This document shows positions 10,847-20,406 of a DNA stretch of 38,268 nt, in pieces. This stretch comes from Hymenochaete sp. R1 (lineage: Eukaryota; Basidiomycota; Agaricomycetes; Hymenochaetales; Hymenochaetaceae), in assembly GCA_019400425.1 (NCBI GenBank), contig JAFREE010000195.1, positions 1 to 38,268 on the forward strand, given 5' to 3'. Numbering within the stretch: position 1 is the stretch's first letter; each line of letters starts with the position of its first letter. The notes beneath the pieces are model-generated. The model was not told where the DNA came from and ran no database searches. It saw nothing but the letters and a program-made list of their open reading frames with translations. The position numbers and the translations under genes were made by a program.

Positions 10847-11220
10847 GAGTCAATGTGAAGACGAGTGGTTTCTCACATACACATAGTGACATACGGTCCC
10901 GACAAGGTCACTCACTTTGAAACGGTCACGCCCAATCCCGGCTCTCACTCTCACTCACAAACCGCGTCTTTGACAACCTCGCCTGCCAAGGACAACTCCG
11001 AGGGATGCGATCCAGGAATCAAGCGATGGCTCATTCAAGTTCGCAGACGAAGAGTACGGCAAAAGGAAAAGGTCACCAAACAAAACGAAGGCAAAAGGCA
11101 AAGAGTGTCCCCTTTTGCCCTTTCTAAAATGAAGGCTCATGGTTTCTTTGATCGCAGTTTCCTCCCGGACACTCGGGCCCGCTAGAGTCATCAAGACTCG
11201 CGTTCTGTCTTGGAATGCAG
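10847..11220. other. Intergenic or decayed sequence
   Basis: A + strand open stretch at about 11,025-11,110 gives a Lys/Arg-rich segment (GSFKFADEEYGKRKRSP), perhaps from a decayed exon, but I recognise no family. Nothing else is supported. Confidence 0.3.
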
Positions 11221-11224
11221 TTAC

Positions 11225-11870
11225 GATGACGGACAGAGTCCGGAGCTCGTCCGTCTAAAGGGCGGAGTATGAGGAAGAGGGGGTCAACGTCCTGCATTTG
11301 TGACGGGAACTTTCATTATGTGAGTCTTTCTCTACTCTTACTCGATGTATAACTTACGCTTCGGATATTCTTACAATAGAGTCCGTTGGAGACCGGTTTG
11401 TTGTTTTGTCCTTCCCAAGACCTTGAGCGTTGCTCTCGAGCAGTGTGCGTCTACGGGAGTAAAAGTACTAGTGGTCTCTTCGCTCCACACGAAAATCACG
11501 CATAACTTGACAGCGGCAATTGAACCCTCGGCTTCTTCAGCCATATCGCTTTTGTCCTCCACTTCATCCGTTAAGCCGGAATGGCTAAAGGAGCTTGTCA
11601 GACTTGGGTCTTCTGGAAGTGACACCGAAGGCCCTTCGCTCTGGAACAGGAGTGCAGTTTGCCAGATGGAGCAAAATATTGGCCATCACTCAGCCTGTGC
11701 CTTCCACCATCTCTACGAGGCATCTGGGTTCCTATGGCTCGTGGGCCATCTACTCTTGAACGCGGACCAACAGTGCGTGTCGGCAGTGAAGGAGAGCGAG
11801 TTGCTTTCATTAAAAACAGTAAGCAACTATCTTATGGTACTATTTCGACGAGCGTGTACTCCCAGAACTG
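11225..11870 (+). pseudogene. Nibrin/NBS1-like BRCT fragment, frameshifted
   Basis: From about 11,390 the + frame reads VRWRPVCCFVLPKTLSVALE, then KITHNLTAAI and SSVKPEWLKELVRLGS, a layout typical of the first BRCT repeat following the FHA domain in fungal Nbs1 (the MRE11-RAD50-NBS1 break-sensing complex). The continuation SLEQECSLPDGAKYWPSLS lies in another frame: the switch is at about 11,634-11,643, where an extra CT in CTCT would explain a two-base insertion. Upstream, YEEEGVNVLHL-stop-RELSL (about 11,267-11,325) could be the end of the FHA part with a TGA inside. The text after 11,700 (TVRVGSEGERVAFIK) is of uncertain origin. No ATG-led N-terminus or C-terminal MRE11-binding part is present. 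Family call is by remembered pattern; the frame break is direct. Confidence 0.5.
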
Positions 11871-11889
11871 ATCTGGAAAATCACGCACA

Positions 11890-12200
11890 GATGATTGATT
11901 GGGGAGAGCGGCATTCTCAATCCTATTAACTCTCATCATTTCCCCGGTCATGCTTGTCGTGTGTCTTGTTTGCTGGTTCCTTATCCTCACAGTGCCGATG
12001 GCCAAACTCAATTGGGCATTGCTCAAGTACCTATTCCAACGTCCAGATTCGATACGTGTTTGCTCATCACTACCAGCAATACTCATCGCATCGGTTTCTG
12101 GCTCTTCTGGAACATTCGGGACTTTGAAACCAGACTCTCCCGATCCTGCTCCTTTATACGCACCGTTCCGTCCATTCGCTTCTGAGGTATGCGCAATCCA
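11890..12200 (+). pseudogene. VNX1-type cation/proton antiporter fragment
   Basis: An open frame gives one hydrophobic segment (LLTLIISPVMLVVCLVCWFL) followed by TVPMAKLNWALLKYLFQRP and SSGTFGTLKPDS. The VPMAKL motif after a membrane helix, followed by a polar loop, is what I recall from fungal vacuolar Ca2+/H+ exchanger-like proteins of the VNX1 branch (CAX superfamily). The next conserved membrane part of such proteins (YRAVGLQYYKYT-like) is absent, and so are all other helices, so this is a fragment of about 100 residues of a protein normally several times longer. It sits about 20 bases after the NBS1-like piece and in the same orientation. It has no start of its own. Confidence 0.55.
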
Positions 12201-12734
12201 CCATATAATGGCTCGCAAGAAACCGAACCAGAATGCCCATGCAGCGAAGGGACATCCTTCTTCTTCGTTCGTCGCCAACCGCAGCCCCCGTTTAATGATC
12301 GTTCACGTTCGGCCTTCCTGCTAGTTGTCGACGTTGACGATCTCTCTATGTAGTAATGAATTTGATTTACCATTGATTTTCGTTTGTTTTACAAGATCGA
12401 CTGGAGCGCGCGTAAAAACCATGTGTTCATGTAGTTTAGAAGTTTGTCGATAAAGTAAACCAGACTTAATACGAGTGATAATCTGTCCGAACCATACTTG
12501 AATATTACATGAACCAATCTAACCAATTAATCGTCTTTTGACAATGCCAAACGTGTCAGAAATCGACGATGCAGTCAGATCGACATTTCCGTGAGTTGTC
12601 GCCGCCTGTTCCAATTTCTCACTCTGTCTTAATCCACCATCCGCAATGGCACGCACTCGTCCCCTTCGTCTCCCGACTGATATCGACTTCTCTCATCCGC
12701 ATCGTGAGCACACAGGAAAGGTGGTCCAGCAGCC
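12201..12734. other. Spacer before the capping-protein pseudogene
   Basis: The tail of the antiporter frame stays open to 12,324 but loses resemblance to anything known. The rest is AT-richer DNA without a supported gene; the last 100 bases may be the former promoter and 5' UTR of the gene starting at 12,735. Confidence 0.4.
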
Positions 12735-14013
12735 ATGTCTGAGCTTCTCGACTCCATGCTCGACCTCATGACGCGCCTTCCTCCCACAAAGGTTGAAGAT
12801 AATGTTGCCGCCCTCGTCCATGTTTGCCCAGAATTTGCGGATGATCTCCTCGGGAGTGTCGACCAACCACTGTGGGTCACGGTTGATTGTGAATCTGGCT
12901 GGGAGTATCAGGGATCCGGATGCGACTATAATCGCGATGGGGACAGCTACCGGTAAGTCGCGGCTTTCGTCGACCTTGCTTCAAGGCAAGATGAGTTCCT
13001 GCATGCAACTTGCTGACGGCGTATACACCCAAGTGTTGCTATGGCCGTGGTTCTGGCTTCGCTTTCTTTTCGCTAAAGCTCACCATGGTTGAACGAGTAT
13101 GACCCTCCTTTAGAAGATGGCACCAAGCCCTCGCTCAAGCGCGAGATCGCAGCAAACGAGGCATTCGACACTTTTTCCAAATTGATTATTCATCCGCTCT
13201 TACGCATTGCCTATTGCTACCATATCGTGTGATTATTTAGGCACTTTGAAGGCGGTCTCGAGCGTGTATCTGTGGGATCTCGATGACGGAGGTTTTGCTG
13301 GTGTAATAGTCCTGAAGAAAGGTTCCGTCTCGTCATTCACCACTCTCCTGGTCTTTCTACTTACCCAGTCTTGATTTCGTATATCCAACCTCATATGCAC
13401 ATGTTGAACCTTCAGTGCTTTCGAATTCACCTCCAGCCGGGAGAGCGTCTGCACCTGCAGGCGCTTGGGACTCAATACACGTATTTGAAGCTTCTGATCG
13501 CGGGCGGACGGCGCATTACAAACTCACGAGCACCGTCATGTTACATCTCGTAACACAAAGTCGGGTGCAGAAATCTGGATTTGGAGGAGTGGGCATTAGT
13601 ATCGATGCGGAGGCGGATGTTAGCGATGCTGAGGCGAGTGCCCCGGGGACGGGAAGTATCACGTTGAACGGGAGCATGACCAAACAGGTCAGTCAAATTT
13701 CGTTTATTCTCGAGGGTCATCCACCGATCTCCTATGAAACATAAATGGGATCAATTACTCCACTATTCTCGCTTTCTGTTGCCTTCAGATCGAGCAGAAC
13801 TATCCACTCGCTGACATGTCTTCACATGTTGCTGACACCGGACGGATGGTAGAAGAGCAAGAATAACGGATGCGCAATACGCTACAGGATGTGTGCTCTG
13901 CAAAAACGCGAGACGTCGTTGCGGTGTTGCGATCACAGGAGAGCCTCGAATAAGCACGTAGGCAAAGGGAGTTGCAGAAGAAACTAGTGGGCCATTTGAA
14001 AGCGAAGAAGTAG
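12735..14013 (+). pseudogene. CAP2: F-actin capping protein beta subunit pseudogene (introns retained)
   Basis: The family is unmistakable. Exon 1 starts MSELLDSMLDLMTRLPPTK, continues to SVDQPL, and ends CDYNRDGDSYR before GTAAGT at 12,954. Later pieces are [18 protein letters not shown] (about 13,080), FEGG then VYLWDLDDGGFAGVIVLKK (13,245-13,318), WDSIHVFEASDRGRTAHYKL and TSTVMLHLVTQ (about 13,468-13,555), then after an intron ending at 13,789 NYPLADMSSHVADTGRMVEE and the C-terminal tail ending at TAG 14,011. Breaks seen: a frame change at 13,251-13,266 consistent with a two-base loss, TAA at 13,864-13,866 and TAA at 13,951-13,953, both at positions where the family has glutamine (CAA). 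Another conserved spot, YFGKTRD, reads CSAKTRD. CapB normally pairs with CapA to cap barbed actin ends; this copy cannot encode it. Introns show it arose from DNA, not from an mRNA copy. Confidence 0.9.
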
Positions 14014-14036
14014 GCATGAATGTTTGGGGCTTCGGG

Positions 14037-15935
14037 TTATGTTGGCGCCATGTTGGGTCGAAAGGTAAGCCTCGTACTTTTTGTGAGCTATAAATACCTC
14101 ATCTTTTGTCCGTAGGAGATAGATGGTGGTGTGGCGTGTTGCATCGTCAATAAATGATACATAATATCTATGTCCATTAATAGAGCGGGTGTCTACCGGG
14201 CCCCAGGCATCTGAATGGATTTTATCGCCTAGGTTCTAAGCTCTGGGGCCAAGTCTCTTGGGTGAGATGGCCGCCCGCTTTGTCGGACCATACAGGCATG
14301 TCTCACAATCACGTACCGTAGTGCCGGCCAGTTTGACCCCCATTGATTTTCCTTCCTTTGCTAGTTTCGCCACAGTATGAGGAGAGATATGGCCTGATCG
14401 CGAATGGAGATCCATCAGGGAACTCGGTTCAGTGATCCTGACTTCGGGCGCTTCGGGGTACGTTGCATACTCGTATCGGTAGGTGTTTCGCCTACCTTGT
14501 GAGATTTCGCCCGCTAAATACCCATTACAGGAGAAAATTTGGCACTTTCGGTCTTGGAAAGACGCCTTGTAGCCTGCGCTCGCCAGACAGCCTACTGACA
14601 CAATAATGTATGCAACCTCTTGCGCATATAGCACTCCCTTGAGCAGCAGAGTGGATGTGCCTCTTGCTAAGGGTATTTCGACTTGCACGTCACCTTCTCC
14701 GATAGCATAAAAGGTGGTTTGGCTGGCTGTAATTAATGGCTTTGGTGGGATGTCTCGGAAGTTGGTAAAGTCGGATCGATGTGGTGACAAATGGCGGGTG
14801 CTACTTGAGTCTAAAAGGATACGCCGAGCTGTGGTGACTGTGTCCGTGGAGTCATCAGTGAGGAGCGACGTTCTGGTGGACAGGAGATAATGCCGTGCTC
14901 CATCCATTGGTCCGTTATTAGCTAGGACTGCATTTGCACGTCGTCTGGTTTGGAAATTGATGCCACCGCCACCTTCTTCTCACTTGTTCGCTGCCCTCCT
15001 TCTCCTTCTCATCTCTCTTCCGCTTTCTGCATTCTCGCTTAAAGAGGCCAGCTTTTTTACAATAGTGACAGGTACGGGTTTCCTTCCTTCGCTCGCTAGC
15101 TACTTCCACCGACATTGCCCTTGCAGAAGGTTTTCCTATGCTTCTACTTGGTCCCAATGATGTTCGGACAGTGCGCTCCCGTTTGAGCCTGTCAGCTTCG
15201 TCCTGTACCATACGAATGAGGCCGTCTGGTTTAATATTGAATGGTTCGAAACTTTGGCTGTCTCCCTGAAGATACATGACGTGTCTGGTGCTTGTTTCGA
15301 CTGCAGTCATCTGGATTGAGGCAAACCGGGAAAGGTTCGGAGGAAGACACCGTATGATAGTTGTGCGGTAATCATTATCGGTAAGTCTGACTCCAGTTTG
15401 GAGTAGCCGTTCACGCTTTATTCGAAGGTCGTCCAGGAAGGTTCGAACATTGTCCCCCTTTTCTACCTTGGACTCAAGGAACTTGTTGAGTAGTGAAGTC
15501 TGTGAGTGCATGGAAATTGTCGTATACTCATCCGTGACTTTCTTCCATCGCTCTCGTACAGAGGGTAGGCTGTGGACCAGGAGCAGGTTTGAATCTGTCA
15601 ATCGCTGTGATAGGAGGTACGCCGCCATATTTTCATCTTCATCCCATTTTGCTTGTTGCTCGAGCAAGGTTGGATTAGCATTTGCCATGCCAACAGCCTC
15701 TCGCACTCGGTTTGCATGGGCTTCTGCCGCCTCCTTGTCATCCTTCAAATCAATGCCCGCCGGAGGGGCTGGTATCTTGGGAGTTGCCTCTGGACGTCGT
15801 GAAATCCCATCGAAGTGGCCCCAAAGTCATTTTGCTTTGGCCGCATCGGAAAACCTAAAAATTGAAGATTGCCCAATTCTCACCATTGGGGCTTAGGGTA
15901 GGTACTGAGGGCGGTAGCTGGTCGTTGGTAGACAT
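14037..15935 (-). mobile_element. Truncated Ty1/Copia retroelement (gag, protease, start of integrase)
   Basis: Read on the minus strand from ATG at 15,935 (MSTNDQLPPSVPTLSPNGE). The gag core spans 15,748-14,918 with a zinc-knuckle-like CHYCKKAGLFKREC at 15,070-15,029. A frame change near 14,985 leads to the protease region, with LLDSSSTRHLSPHR at about 14,800, and a gag-pre-integrase HHCC segment (HSRSGH...CETC) at about 14,420-14,280. A TAG at 14,238-14,236 is followed in frame by the integrase start HSDAWGP...YYVSFIDDATR, lost at about 14,037. Reverse transcriptase and RNase H are absent. Inactivating changes: knuckle His replaced by Leu, DSG-type protease motif read as DSS, a stop and a frame change near 15,830-15,850, a frameshift at 14,985 and the stop at 14,236. 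The 5' LTR should lie above 15,936 but I could not define its ends. Confidence 0.88.
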
Positions 15936-16470
15936 AGTAATGGTGTTAAGTGAAGTAAGTATTATGAGAGCATACAGTAGCGACTTTGCGTGTGGTCTGA
16001 GCTTTCAAGCAAGGCTCATAATGTATTGTCGCGACAACACGGGCCAAAGTGCATCCAAACGCAGCAAATCCACGTTGGTGGATGGGATTTTCAAGGACCC
16101 TTTTCGCTTTCCTTCCGTACCTTTTGAAACCCCAACCTCAATGTGACTTATAGTGACTTATATGGGACGTCCATATATTTGTCCTCTTGAAAAGCTTACC
16201 CTCACTTATTCACAGCACTCTATCTTTTCCATCTCCTTGAAAACTCCTTCGCAGTGCACATATGGCTTCATTGCTCCCCCCCCCCCTCCTCTTTCTTTTT
16301 GTTAACACCCAGCATGCAATGTAATTGTAAGCACTGGCAAGCATATGCTTCTCTGATATCAAATTATCAATACCTTACCTTCAAGTTGGCTGGAAAAGCA
16401 TGAAAGCTCCTGAGAACTCCTGAAATCAGTGTGAACTACCACCCGACCAGCCAGCCAACAATTCTGGCGA
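15936..16470. other. Probable 5' LTR/leader region of the Copia relic, boundaries unknown
   Basis: By position this must hold the leader and 5' LTR of the minus-strand element. I see no convincing TG...CA pair, no second LTR in the window to compare with, and no clear primer-binding site. A run of ten C residues lies near 16,277. No gene is supported. Confidence 0.4.
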
Positions 16471-16632
16471 CCTACCAGTGACCCACTAACACCCACCTAA
16501 TTCTTGCGCTCCCACCAGCGTCCCACCAATGGCCCGCCAACGGCCCACCAGCGTCCCACCAATGTCCCACCAGCGTCCCACCAATGTCCCACCAGTGACC
16601 CACCAGTGACCCAACAGTGTCCCACCGGTGGG
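16471..16632. repeat. 11-base tandem repeat (minisatellite)
   Basis: About 14 copies of an 11-base unit, consensus CCCACCARYGT/A, run head to tail. The middle (about 16,517-16,632) is most regular, alternating CCCACCAGCGT and CCCACCAATGT, then two CCCACCAGTGA copies; a less regular part of about 18 bases interrupts near 16,492-16,512. Because 11 is not a multiple of 3, three units encode one 11-residue period (GHWWDxGGxLV on the minus strand), which creates a spurious open frame. Confidence 0.92.
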
Positions 16633-17885
16633 ACACTTCAAAATAAGTCATGGGGTATGTTATCACGACTGGAGTGATGTCACATTTAAATTCGAGTAAA
16701 CATTAATTTTGTCACACCGAGTCAGACACAGATTTTAATTATATTCCAACTTTGGCAATATTTTCGTATCTAGAAAAAAAATCTAATTCGAATGCATCGA
16801 TATATTTGTGAGCAAATTTTTACTTATGTTTAGAATTGATTTTGTAATTGGTTGAGGCCTTATTATCTAAGATATTATATGATATTATGTATCTAACTTA
16901 CTTTGAATATACATTTTTTACTGAATTAAATCATGTCATTGACTTGGATCGTCGACCTCATTAAAGAACATGTGATCAATAAGTTTTAAACCTTGTTCCA
17001 AATATGTATATACGACATAACTCTCTATGTCTCCTGTGAGGCTGTCTGGGGTGTGGTGATACTGTCCATGGCAAAGTAGATACAACATCGTAACGCACAT
17101 ATACAAAAATGTATCTCTTCTACAACAAAACACCTTGATTGATTATATGTTCTCTTTGCGGCTTTAGGTTTTCTCTGCTGTTTGTGAGGCTTTACCGGTT
17201 GTTTCTTAAGTAGCGGATAAGTTGTGTGTACCTGCTCTGGCAGTGAGTATTCGCCATGCTTCTTTGGATGGCTTACATGCATCAAGCATGCATCAAAGAA
17301 ATTATATCATTTCTTATATGATTGTAAAAGCGCGGGCTCGACTCCAACATGTCTCGTCCTTGTCCCAGCGTAAAAGCAACGTCGTTTTCCGTTATATTGA
17401 GACCAAACAGTTCATTTGAACGCAATAACATGACGGGAAACGTGGGAATATGCCCACTTCTTCGTCGGGATATTTATTAATTCTCTTTTCCGATCGGCCC
17501 TAAGGGTCTAAAATAGCTTTGCTATACGTGCTTGAAACAGGACAAAGTGAAATCGCAATGTTTGTTGTTTGAGGTGCTTTAAGCCTCGGAGAAAGTGTCT
17601 TGAAATACGGTGGCCATATTGCAATGAAGTCGATATTTAATAGCATTTAATGGAAGTTGCACCTAGCATCACAAACGTCACAAGTAATCGTACTCGAAAG
17701 TTACAAACGGTCGTCTACAGCCTCCACGGGACAAATGGGACCTCCCACCACAGCAGCAGGCGTATTGGGACGTGATTACGAGGAGCATTAGGAATGGAGG
17801 GAGAGTAGATAGGTGGTGCCGAAGAAATAATAGGCTTACATCCATAGTCGAGTGCGAATCGGCCCTTTGTTCCCACTTCCTTCTA
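16633..17885. other. AT-rich gene-free DNA
   Basis: Clearly AT-richer than the flanks, especially 16,660-16,930, with many stops in all frames. No recognisable gene or terminal inverted repeat is seen. It may be old transposon debris next to the Copia relic. The last 200 bases probably hold the 3' UTR of the minus-strand gene ending at 17,886. Confidence 0.5.
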
Positions 17886-19130
17886 TCAAACCCGTCGAGC
17901 ACGCAAGTCCTTGAAGAAGGTAGCGTTCATATCTGAAATCTTTCTAAGACTCCTCTCTGTCTCCTCGAGAGCAAGATCGAGAGAGATAATGTCCCTTTCC
18001 CATGCTAGATCTAAATTGCGGTTCATCCGAGCTGCCACCGACGCTTGCTGTCTTTCGTACATTTCATAGTCTTCAAGTGGATCTGGAAGAGCGGCGAGCG
18101 CATCCTTCAGAGCCAACTTTCTTTTCTCCAGTAATTTAATCTTTTCCTTCATCATATCCGAATGAATGCCCTCTGAGCGTAGGACGTCTTTCTTGAGCTC
18201 TCCTTTCGCTCTGGCGATGAAAAGCTTGAAGTTCTTGATATTTTCATCTGTGGATGCATTGTTCTTGAGGAGACGCTCTACTTTAAGTTGTAAGTCCGTC
18301 ATCGCACTATATCTGTCATACTGAACCATGATCAGTTTGTGGGGGTCGTTGATGGGACTCTGAGGATTCAGACAGTTGGCGTCGACGAGGGGACGGAAGG
18401 CATGCGTAAGCGGCACCGTTCTTCGTAACTTGCCCAGGAACACATCATCACGATTGCTCCTTGTGTGCTTTTCTGTGAAAAAACGGTACTTTACCTCAAG
18501 ATCAGCGTGTCTACTGATTGCATCCGAAAGGTCAGCCGTCACGCAGCCTAGTTCGTTGTTGAGCTCGTACGCCCGGTGAGGGTTGATGTGTTGGTCGTCC
18601 TGGAGCTTCGCCAAGTCGCTATTAATCTGTTGAATTGCTTTCTCCTTTTCGTCTATCGTTCTCTGTAGCCGGGAAAGCTCTTCTTCTATATCCTCCTTCA
18701 TCCCCTTGTGCTCGCGCTCACCTAAAGCATCGCTCTTCCTATTGGTGAAGCGACGCCTGACGATGCTCAAGAGCTTATCGCGTGACTCTCGGCGTCCAGC
18801 GGAGAGTTCTCTGAGCGATCCAGCACCGATAATGAAGTCACGCATGCCTTTCAGGATCGGATAAACAGTGTCCAGATACAGCAAATTATTGTTTTTTGGT
18901 CCGCTGCGCTCGTCGAGGTAACCTTTAAGGTCGTCGAATATAGCGATAAGCTTCACGTCATCAGGAGCATCGCGTACTCCGCCGGGCAAAGGCTCTCTCG
19001 CTGCAGCGATGATTTCTTTCAATTCCTTCTTGATGTCGTCCGACGTGCGTTTTCTTTTCGACGAGCTCCCAGAACCTGTGTCTGAAGCAGGTAAACCATG
19101 CTTCGCGGCGAGTCGGTGAGAACCGGACAT
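17886..19130 (-). CDS. Intronless 414-residue coiled-coil protein of unknown function
   Basis: One uninterrupted minus-strand frame from ATG 19,130 to the stop at 17,886. I do not recognise the family. Residues 20-35 (SSSKRKRTSDDIKK) look like a nuclear localisation signal. Residues about 139-182 (EEELSRLQRTIDEKEKAI and following) and about 325-405 are charged heptad-like helices that should form coiled coils. There is no signal peptide or membrane helix, and no catalytic motif. In a window where nearly every gene has several introns, a long intronless gene at the edge of a transposon-rich block is unusual; it may be a retrocopy, a young lineage-restricted gene, or part of a mobile element. 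Its composition (Lys, Glu, Leu, Asp rich) is typical of real protein. Confidence 0.8.
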   Translation of the reverse strand: MSGSHRLAAKHGLPASDTGSGSSSKRKRTSDDIKKELKEIIAAAREPLPGGVRDAPDDVKLIAIFDDLKGYLDERSGPKNNNLLYLDTVYPILKGMRDFIIGAGSLRELSAGRRESRDKLLSIVRRRFTNRKSDALGEREHKGMKEDIEEELSRLQRTIDEKEKAIQQINSDLAKLQDDQHINPHRAYELNNELGCVTADLSDAISRHADLEVKYRFFTEKHTRSNRDDVFLGKLRRTVPLTHAFRPLVDANCLNPQSPINDPHKLIMVQYDRYSAMTDLQLKVERLLKNNASTDENIKNFKLFIARAKGELKKDVLRSEGIHSDMMKEKIKLLEKRKLALKDALAALPDPLEDYEMYERQQASVAARMNRNLDLAWERDIISLDLALEETERSLRKISDMNATFFKDLRARRV

Positions 19131-20406
19131 CTGTGACGATCAGGATGAGCTTGGAATCGAGAAAGGGCAAGTTTGGTACGCTCTGGGGCTATGAAGAAGG
19201 GCGCAAAGGGGCTGGCTATCGTCGCTGCTCGTTAAATAGATGCAGAAATGTTGGCGCCTGGGTCGGGGTGATCTTACTGTGCAATAGATGAACCCACCTG
19301 TACGGGCAAATTCACAGTCTGCAAAGGGCATATCCGCCAAGTGTCATCTCTAGGGCAGGCTTTGATATTTGTTTTACCGGGGCGTATCGCTATGGTGCAT
19401 CTTTTGACCGACGAAGAAGCTTTTAGCCGCAGCAATAAGAAGGGAAAACATAATATTTAATTCGCTCAATCAGACTCAGATTCAGTGAAATCGACATAGA
19501 CGCACTTTTTATTGAGCTCTATGCGAGGCTATAACTGAGAAAATGGGTATGGCCGATGCTATTCGAAAACGGAGATGACGAACGGAGAAAGGAGAGCAGC
19601 GAATCTAATTGTTATTAGATTAAAATATTCTACTTCTAGAGAAAAGTCACGTGGTTGATGAATGCCGGCAGAAGGATAGAGCGTCCGCATGTATTCATTC
19701 GTTCTTGCCCCTCCTTCCAAACCCCTCATCGGGGTAAATGCAAAAACTTGAAAAAGGGCTGTTTTTTAAACTATATGCCACATCGTGATCCTTATAAATT
19801 GTAGTGCGCTGTAAAGCAACGATCCACCCATCCCTTATTCTACAAGATACTATATGAACTTCTCCAAACCGGCGCAGGCAGTAAATACGAGGGTACACTA
19901 GGAAATAGAAACGGAGAAAGTCATATGCGAACATCTGTATCCAAGAGCTTGAAGCTGACAGTTGCGTATCGTACTGTACATGGGACAAAATAAGGTAGAA
20001 AGATAGGGAATGAACGTAGTACAAGTAAGGCCAGTCACAATGTTTCATCAATACGATTGGGAACAAGCGAGAGTCCGTACACGTCTGTCCGTAATGCGTT
20101 AGCAAAAGTCCTCGCCTCAAGAAGTCCCTGCGTGAGTTGATATCGTACGACAGTCAGAGCAATTGTCGGGGAAAGCGATACAAGGTGTATACATAGCGAT
20201 AGCGGTGTGATTACGGACAGTTAGATCATAGTAGAACATCACGGGAAATGGAGAAAGGAAGATGAAAAGCAAGAAATAGATAGATCGAGGACTTAGTTGG
20301 ATACGACAAAATAAAATTGGTGTACGAATACAGATTCTCGCTCACACCATATCTATGCATTAATTCTTGAACTCCTAATTGCGCGTCCTTTAGTTCGTTA
20401 ATTGAT
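19131..20406. other. Intergenic DNA between coiled-coil gene and YTH gene
   Basis: About 1.3 kb with no supported gene. The left end should hold the promoter of the gene starting at 19,130 (minus), and the right end the 3' UTR of the YTH gene ending at 20,407. Small open frames here lack features. Confidence 0.55.

Noticed and set aside
15450..15896. Plus-strand frame of 148 residues
   Set aside because: Antisense shadow of the Copia gag region.
16472..16666. Minus-strand frame with repeated GHWWDxGG peptide
   Set aside because: It is only the translation of the 11-base minisatellite; the peptide period follows from 3 x 11 bases.
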